Assembly: GCF_016427535.1 (NCBI RefSeq)
Contig: NZ_JAELXV010000003.1
Span: 62,001-126,000 of the forward strand
DNA: 64,000 bases
Reading direction: 5' to 3'
Origin: Hymenobacter sp. BT559
GTDB taxonomy: Bacteria; Bacteroidota; Bacteroidia; Cytophagales; Hymenobacteraceae
The notes beneath the pieces were generated by a model. The model was not told where the DNA came from, made no database searches, and saw only the letters and a program-made list of their open reading frames with translations. The translations under genes and the position numbers were made by a program. Position 1 is the stretch's first letter; each line of letters opens with the position of its first letter. Below are positions 59,756-64,000 of this stretch, piece by piece.

Positions 59756-62152
59756 ATGTCTACCCCTTACTTGGTGAGCTGGCGCAGCGGTGGGCTGTTG
59801 GCCTGGCTACTGTTGGCGAGCCTCATTACCCGCGCCCAGGCCTACCTTAACCTAGGGCTGGAGCCGCGCGCCAATTACGGCCAGCCGCTGGCACTGTGGG
59901 CCCAAACCGTACCGCCGGGCGGGCGAGCGGTATTTGATAGCACGGTGTTTCGGCAGGGGAGAGGCAGCCTGCGGCTGGAGCTACCCACCGCGGCCGAGCC
60001 TCGCGCTGCATATTTTTCCACCAGCCTGGTGCCCCTCGACTCGCTACGCGGGCAGCTCGTGACAGTGAGCGTGTGGGTACGCACGCAGGGCTGGCGGGGC
60101 ACCATCCGGCTCAATGCTAGCAACACGGCCACGACCATTGCGGGCCTCACGAGCCAGTCGGCTTTCGCCATCGACTCGCTGCCCAATGCCGACTGGCACC
60201 GCCTCGCGCTGCAACTGCCCGTGCGCGCCGTAGCTTATAGCTTCGATATAAACATGCAGCTGCGCGGTAGTGGCCGGGTGTGGCTCGATGATATGCAGCT
60301 GAGCGTGCGGGGCCGGCCGCTGCCCGAACTGCCCGTGCCAGCCACCGCCGCCCTGTTACTGCCCGCGGCGGAGGTGCTTACCACCAATTGGGATTTTGAG
60401 CGGCGCTTGCCCCGCCTAGGTAGGCCTAACTCGCCCAGCGCAACGGTCGCCCTCGATAGCGCTAGTCCGCAGCACGGCCGCCGCTACCTGCGCTTGGTGC
60501 CAGCCAGTACGCCTGGTCAGAAGGCCGCCTACCTAGGTGCCCTGCGGCTGATTCCTACCCAAGGCGGCCAGCGGCTTCGGGTGAGGGGCTACTGGCGGCG
60601 GCCCACTGGCAGCGGCAGCGCGGGGCCAGCCCCTAGCTTTAGCTATCGGCTGCTCTCCTTTATACCTCGGCCCGACGGCGGCACTTGGAAGGCAGACACC
60701 CTAGGCACTGCCAGCAACTTGCTGGCACCTGGACCGCAATGGACAAGCTTTGCCTTTGAAGTGCCGCTGCAAGGGCTGTTCAGCCGCAGCACCGACCCGG
60801 CCCACCTAGGGGCCCTCGCCCTGAGCGTGGTACTGCCCATACCAGGCGCGCTGGAGCTTGATAATTTGACGTTTGCGTTGGATGGCAAGCCTTACGTGCC
60901 CACCGGCCCGCCCACGCCACCCCCGCCCACGGCCGCCGAGCAAGCCTGGCTACGTACTGTGCTCAAGCCCTTGCGCCTGGCCACTCCTGCCACGGCGGGC
61001 CCCGACCTGGGCGCACTCGGCACCTTCCTAGGTGCGGCGCGGCTGGTGGGCCTGGGCGAAGTCACGCACGGCTCGCAGGAAGTCTTTAGCCTGAACGCTC
61101 GCATCAGTCAGTACTTGATTGAGCAAAAAGGCTTTGGTGGCTTGCTGCTCGAAGCCAGTCCGGCCAGTTGCGCCGCCCTGAACGAGTACCTCCGCACTGG
61201 CCAGGGTGACCCGGCACGCCTGCTGGCCGCGCTAGATGGCTGGCACACGCCCGCTGTGCTTGCCCTCGTGCGCAGCTTGCGCACTTACCAGCAGGCCCAC
61301 CCCAGCACGCCGCTGCTACTAGCAGGCATCGAGATACGGCAGCCCGAGCAGGCACTGGCCTACCTAGGGCAGCTGGTAGAAGCCAAAGACGACTTTGTCC
61401 AGCCGCGCCTCCGGCAGTTGGCCCAGCTGCTAGCCACCTACCGCCACTCTTCGGCCGAAGAGCTGGATTTGCGCCTGCGTCCCGACCAGCCGCGCGACTC
61501 GCTGCTGGCGCCCCTGCGCCGCGTACTGGGTGAATTGGCGGTTGGCTTCGATGCCCGCGTCAAGCTGGGCCAGCCTACGAGCTTGCAGGTACTGGCTCGC
61601 CAGCGCTACTACCTGCGTCTAATAGAGCAGGGCGCTACCTGGCGGCGGCTCGACTTAGGTACGGCCGAGAACTACCGCCAAGCCTGCCTAGCCGAAAACG
61701 CCCATTACCTAAGCCAGCAGGCCGGCGGCAAGCTGCTGCTATGGGCCAACAACCGCAGCGTAGCCAAGTTTATCGCCCCCGAGGAGCGCCCAATGGGCGA
61801 GTGGCTGCGCGCCACCCTAGGGCCGGGCTACCTGGCGCTGGGCATGGTGCTGGGGCAGGGCAGCTTTGCGGCGCAAGAGCCCACCGGCCGCTGGGCCACG
61901 GCCTCGCTGGCAGCCGTGCGGCCCGGCTCGTATGAGGCGTGGCTGCGCACTGGGCCCACTACGTCTTGGCTGGGTCTGAGCAAATTGGAACTGACTGAAG
62001 ACAACGCTTGGCTGTTCCAAAGCCAGCTGCTGCACGATATTGGGTACGCTGATGCGCACAACCAGTACATGCTGCACAGCCTGCGCGGCGAGTTCGACGC
62101 CGTGCTGTTTATTCGCGATTCGACGCCCGCGCCACAGCTGGCCCGGCCTTAG
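59756..62152 (+). CDS. Erythromycin-esterase-family protein with N-terminal beta domains
   Basis: 798 aa, signal peptide ending TRAQA. About 30-370 holds two jelly-roll-like carbohydrate-binding type domains (VWLDDMQLSVRGRPLP, LELDNLTFALDGKP). About 385-795 is the erythromycin-esterase fold: LGEVTHGSQEVFSLNARISQYLIEQKGFGGLLLEA holds the GExxH catalytic pair. The usual WAHN-type His motif reads LLWANNRSVAK here, so one expected His may be replaced by Asn. Many family members act on unknown substrates; resistance is not implied. Confidence 0.85.
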   Translation: MSTPYLVSWRSGGLLAWLLLASLITRAQAYLNLGLEPRANYGQPLALWAQTVPPGGRAVFDSTVFRQGRGSLRLELPTAAEPRAAYFSTSLVPLDSLRGQLVTVSVWVRTQGWRGTIRLNASNTATTIAGLTSQSAFAIDSLPNADWHRLALQLPVRAVAYSFDINMQLRGSGRVWLDDMQLSVRGRPLPELPVPATAALLLPAAEVLTTNWDFERRLPRLGRPNSPSATVALDSASPQHGRRYLRLVPASTPGQKAAYLGALRLIPTQGGQRLRVRGYWRRPTGSGSAGPAPSFSYRLLSFIPRPDGGTWKADTLGTASNLLAPGPQWTSFAFEVPLQGLFSRSTDPAHLGALALSVVLPIPGALELDNLTFALDGKPYVPTGPPTPPPPTAAEQAWLRTVLKPLRLATPATAGPDLGALGTFLGAARLVGLGEVTHGSQEVFSLNARISQYLIEQKGFGGLLLEASPASCAALNEYLRTGQGDPARLLAALDGWHTPAVLALVRSLRTYQQAHPSTPLLLAGIEIRQPEQALAYLGQLVEAKDDFVQPRLRQLAQLLATYRHSSAEELDLRLRPDQPRDSLLAPLRRVLGELAVGFDARVKLGQPTSLQVLARQRYYLRLIEQGATWRRLDLGTAENYRQACLAENAHYLSQQAGGKLLLWANNRSVAKFIAPEERPMGEWLRATLGPGYLALGMVLGQGSFAAQEPTGRWATASLAAVRPGSYEAWLRTGPTTSWLGLSKLELTEDNAWLFQSQLLHDIGYADAHNQYMLHSLRGEFDAVLFIRDSTPAPQLARP

Positions 62153-62259
62153 GTGGGTGGGCGGCGAACCAGTAGCCGCCCCAGCGGCGTTGGCGGACTG
62201 GGCGTAACTTGTTGCGGCGGACCTAGGGCGGCCCGCGCCCGGCCTATTTTGCTTTGCTT

Positions 62260-64000
62260 ATGACGATGGTAGCGTCTTCTCCGGCTGCAGTAGCCGGGGC
62301 TTCGGCTAATTACCCAGCTTTTGCCCAAGTGCGGGCCGAGCTGGAAGCGTATAAACGTAAGTTTTACCTCAGCTTGCTCGTGCGCGGCGGGCTAGTGGCC
62401 GCGGCCTTGCTGCTGAGCTTGTTTGTGGTATTCAACACCCTCGAATACTTCTTGTACCTGCCCACAGCCGTGCGCGCTGGATTGCTATTCAGCTTCTTAG
62501 CCTTGGCCGTGTACGCGGTAGGGCGCTGGCTGTGGCAGCCTCTGGCCGCCCTCACCAACCTGCGCCGCTTGCTGAGCGATGAGCAGGCCGCCCGGCAGGT
62601 AGGCGAGCTGTTTCCGCAAGTGCAAGACCGCCTGCTTAATGCCTTGCAGCTGCAAGGCCAAGCCCGCGACAACGAGTTGCTGCTGGCTAGTTTGGAGCAG
62701 CGCGCCGCTCAGCTCCAGGGCGTGTCGTTTGCCCAGGGCATCGACCTAGGGCAGCAGAGCCGGCCGCTGTGGAAGTACGTGTTGCCACCGCTGGCCGTGC
62801 TACTGCTGGCGTCGGTGTTTTATCCAGCGTTTATCACGCAGGGTACCAGCCGCATCTGGCACTACCAGCGCCAGTATTCGCGGCCCGCGCCGTTCGATTT
62901 TGTCTTAAAAAACAAAGAGCTGCGCGTGTTCAAGGGCGAGAATTTCACCCTCGACGTAGCCGTGGCGGGCGAGGCGCTACCCGCCAGCGTGAGCCTGCTC
63001 ACCGATGGCACCGAGCGGCCGCTAGCCAAGGTCAACGGCCGGGCCGACGCGTTTCGCTACACCTTCGAGCAGCCGGCGCAGGATGTCACGTTTCAGCTTA
63101 ATGGCGCTGGCTTCGTATCGCCCGAGTACCACCTGACGGTGGTGGAGCGGCCCGATTTGCGCGACTTCGCGGTGCAGGTGACGTACCCCGCCTACACCGG
63201 CCGGGCGGCCGAAACCATCCGCAACGGCGGCAATCTCACCGTGCCCGAGGGCAGCCAACTGCGCTGGCAGTTCAGCACGGCGGCCACCGAGGCGCTGAGC
63301 TTGGTATTTGACCAGCCGGCCGAAACCGTGCCGGCCAACCGCTCGGGCGAAAGCTTCGTGGCCGAGCGCCGGGTGTTGCGCTCGCAGCCCTACCAAGTAC
63401 GCCTGCAAAACGCCGCCAGCCTCAACCGCGACCCCATCAATTATCAGCTTACGGTGGTGCCCGACGCGCCGCCCACGCTCACAGTCGAGGCCTTTTCGGA
63501 TACTACTTCCCTGCGCTACCTGGCCCTAGGTGGCAGTGCGCAAGACGATTACGGCCTTACGGCCCTGCGGCTGCACTACCAGGTGCAGCGAGGCGGTAAC
63601 AAAGGCGGTGGGTATGTGAGCCGCTCCCTAGGCCTGCCCAGCGGCGCGGGCGGCACCTACTCCTATACCTGGAACCTAGCGCCCCTAAACCTGCGGCCTG
63701 GCGACCGGCTTCAGTACTTTGTGGAAGCTGTGGATAATGACGGTATTCACGGGCCCAAGAGCACACGCTCGCGGCCACTGGAATTCCGACTGCCTAGCAC
63801 CCGCGAGCTCGACAAGCAGCTGGCCTCGCAGGCCAACTCGGTGGCGAGCCAGCTAAGCTCGGCTGCCAAGCAGAGCAAGCAGCTTGAGCGCGAGCTGGCC
63901 CAGAGCCAAGACAAGCTCAAGACCAAGCGCGAGATGAGCTACCAGGACCGCAAGCAACTCGAAAATATGCTAGACCAGAAGGCTCAGCTCGACCAGCAGG
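62260..64000 (+). CDS. DUF4175-family protein, cut by the window end
   Basis: 580 codons visible, running off the right edge. Start ATG 62260 (MTMVASSPAAVAG); a second Met two codons later is equally possible. Helices at about 47-70, 75-95 and 175-195 precede Ig-like domains with VERPDLRDFAVQVTYPAYTGRAAETIRNGGNLTVPEGS and SAQDDYGLTALRLHYQV, the DUF4175 signature. A Lys/Glu/Gln-rich coiled coil begins near 510. It is a relative of the gene at 16030 but lacks its His/Asp-rich insert in the visible part. Confidence 0.88.
   Translation, partial: MTMVASSPAAVAGASANYPAFAQVRAELEAYKRKFYLSLLVRGGLVAAALLLSLFVVFNTLEYFLYLPTAVRAGLLFSFLALAVYAVGRWLWQPLAALTNLRRLLSDEQAARQVGELFPQVQDRLLNALQLQGQARDNELLLASLEQRAAQLQGVSFAQGIDLGQQSRPLWKYVLPPLAVLLLASVFYPAFITQGTSRIWHYQRQYSRPAPFDFVLKNKELRVFKGENFTLDVAVAGEALPASVSLLTDGTERPLAKVNGRADAFRYTFEQPAQDVTFQLNGAGFVSPEYHLTVVERPDLRDFAVQVTYPAYTGRAAETIRNGGNLTVPEGSQLRWQFSTAATEALSLVFDQPAETVPANRSGESFVAERRVLRSQPYQVRLQNAASLNRDPINYQLTVVPDAPPTLTVEAFSDTTSLRYLALGGSAQDDYGLTALRLHYQVQRGGNKGGGYVSRSLGLPSGAGGTYSYTWNLAPLNLRPGDRLQYFVEAVDNDGIHGPKSTRSRPLEFRLPSTRELDKQLASQANSVASQLSSAAKQSKQLERELAQSQDKLKTKREMSYQDRKQLENMLDQKAQLDQQ

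Overview
The window comes from a GC-rich Bacteroidota genome, most probably Cytophagales of the Hymenobacter type. Supporting signs are LytTR two-component pairs, DUF4159/MoxR/DUF58/BatA genes, a sigma factor overlapping an anti-sigma/beta-barrel gene, outer-membrane beta-barrels, many lipoproteins, a Bacteroidota-type curli locus, weak Shine-Dalgarno signals with several TTG starts, and a TAnnTTTG-type promoter. No rRNA, CRISPR array, phage or transposase gene was seen; the only RNA gene is an initiator tRNA.

Layout. 1-2.3 kb: tail of a sensor kinase, a LytTR regulator and two lipoproteins. 2.5-10.6 kb: three Tat-signal TldD-type metalloproteases and two TldE/PmbA partners in tandem. 10.8-20.2 kb: an outer-membrane barrel protein, then a DUF4159-MoxR-DUF58-BatA-DUF4175-like-membrane protein cluster. 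20.4-23.8 kb: ECF sigma factor, a protein with anti-sigma, inner-membrane and beta-barrel parts, and a lipoprotein. 23.9-29.9 kb: ProS, a Tyr/Gly-rich lipoprotein, a FadL/OmpP1-like protein and a lipoprotein. 30-42.1 kb: molybdenum region with a short ModE, a TonB-dependent receptor, MoeB, MoaA, MoaD, MoaE and MoaC. Two inverted repeats of the same geometry (CGTTAT...N8...ATATAACG) lie in front of the TonB receptor and moaA, which suggests a ModE regulon that includes an outer-membrane molybdenum importer. 42.1-48.1 kb: two two-component systems and a PAP2 phosphatase. 48.5-54.8 kb: curli genes csgE, F, G, two curlins, a CsgH-like chaperone and a beta-propeller lipoprotein, split by a strikingly AT-rich 440-bp promoter region. 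54.9-64 kb: tRNA-fMet, MFS exporter, a BlaI/M56 (BlaR1-like) pair followed by stand-alone copies of its C-terminal plug-like domain, an erythromycin-esterase-family protein and a truncated DUF4175 gene.

Across the window two further layers stand out. The palindrome CCTAGG occurs roughly 119 times by hand count, where base composition predicts about 20; it falls in genes mainly as Leu-Gly (CTA-GGN), in terminators and in stop codons. Two families of intergenic inverted repeats sit between genes, some of them inside presumed operons.

The strongest candidates for undescribed biology are the ModE-box TonB receptor, the over-represented CCTAGG motif, the Tat-exported TldD/TldE expansion, the possible membrane-spanning anti-sigma/barrel protein, and the detached BlaR1 C-terminal domains with a recent amber stop.
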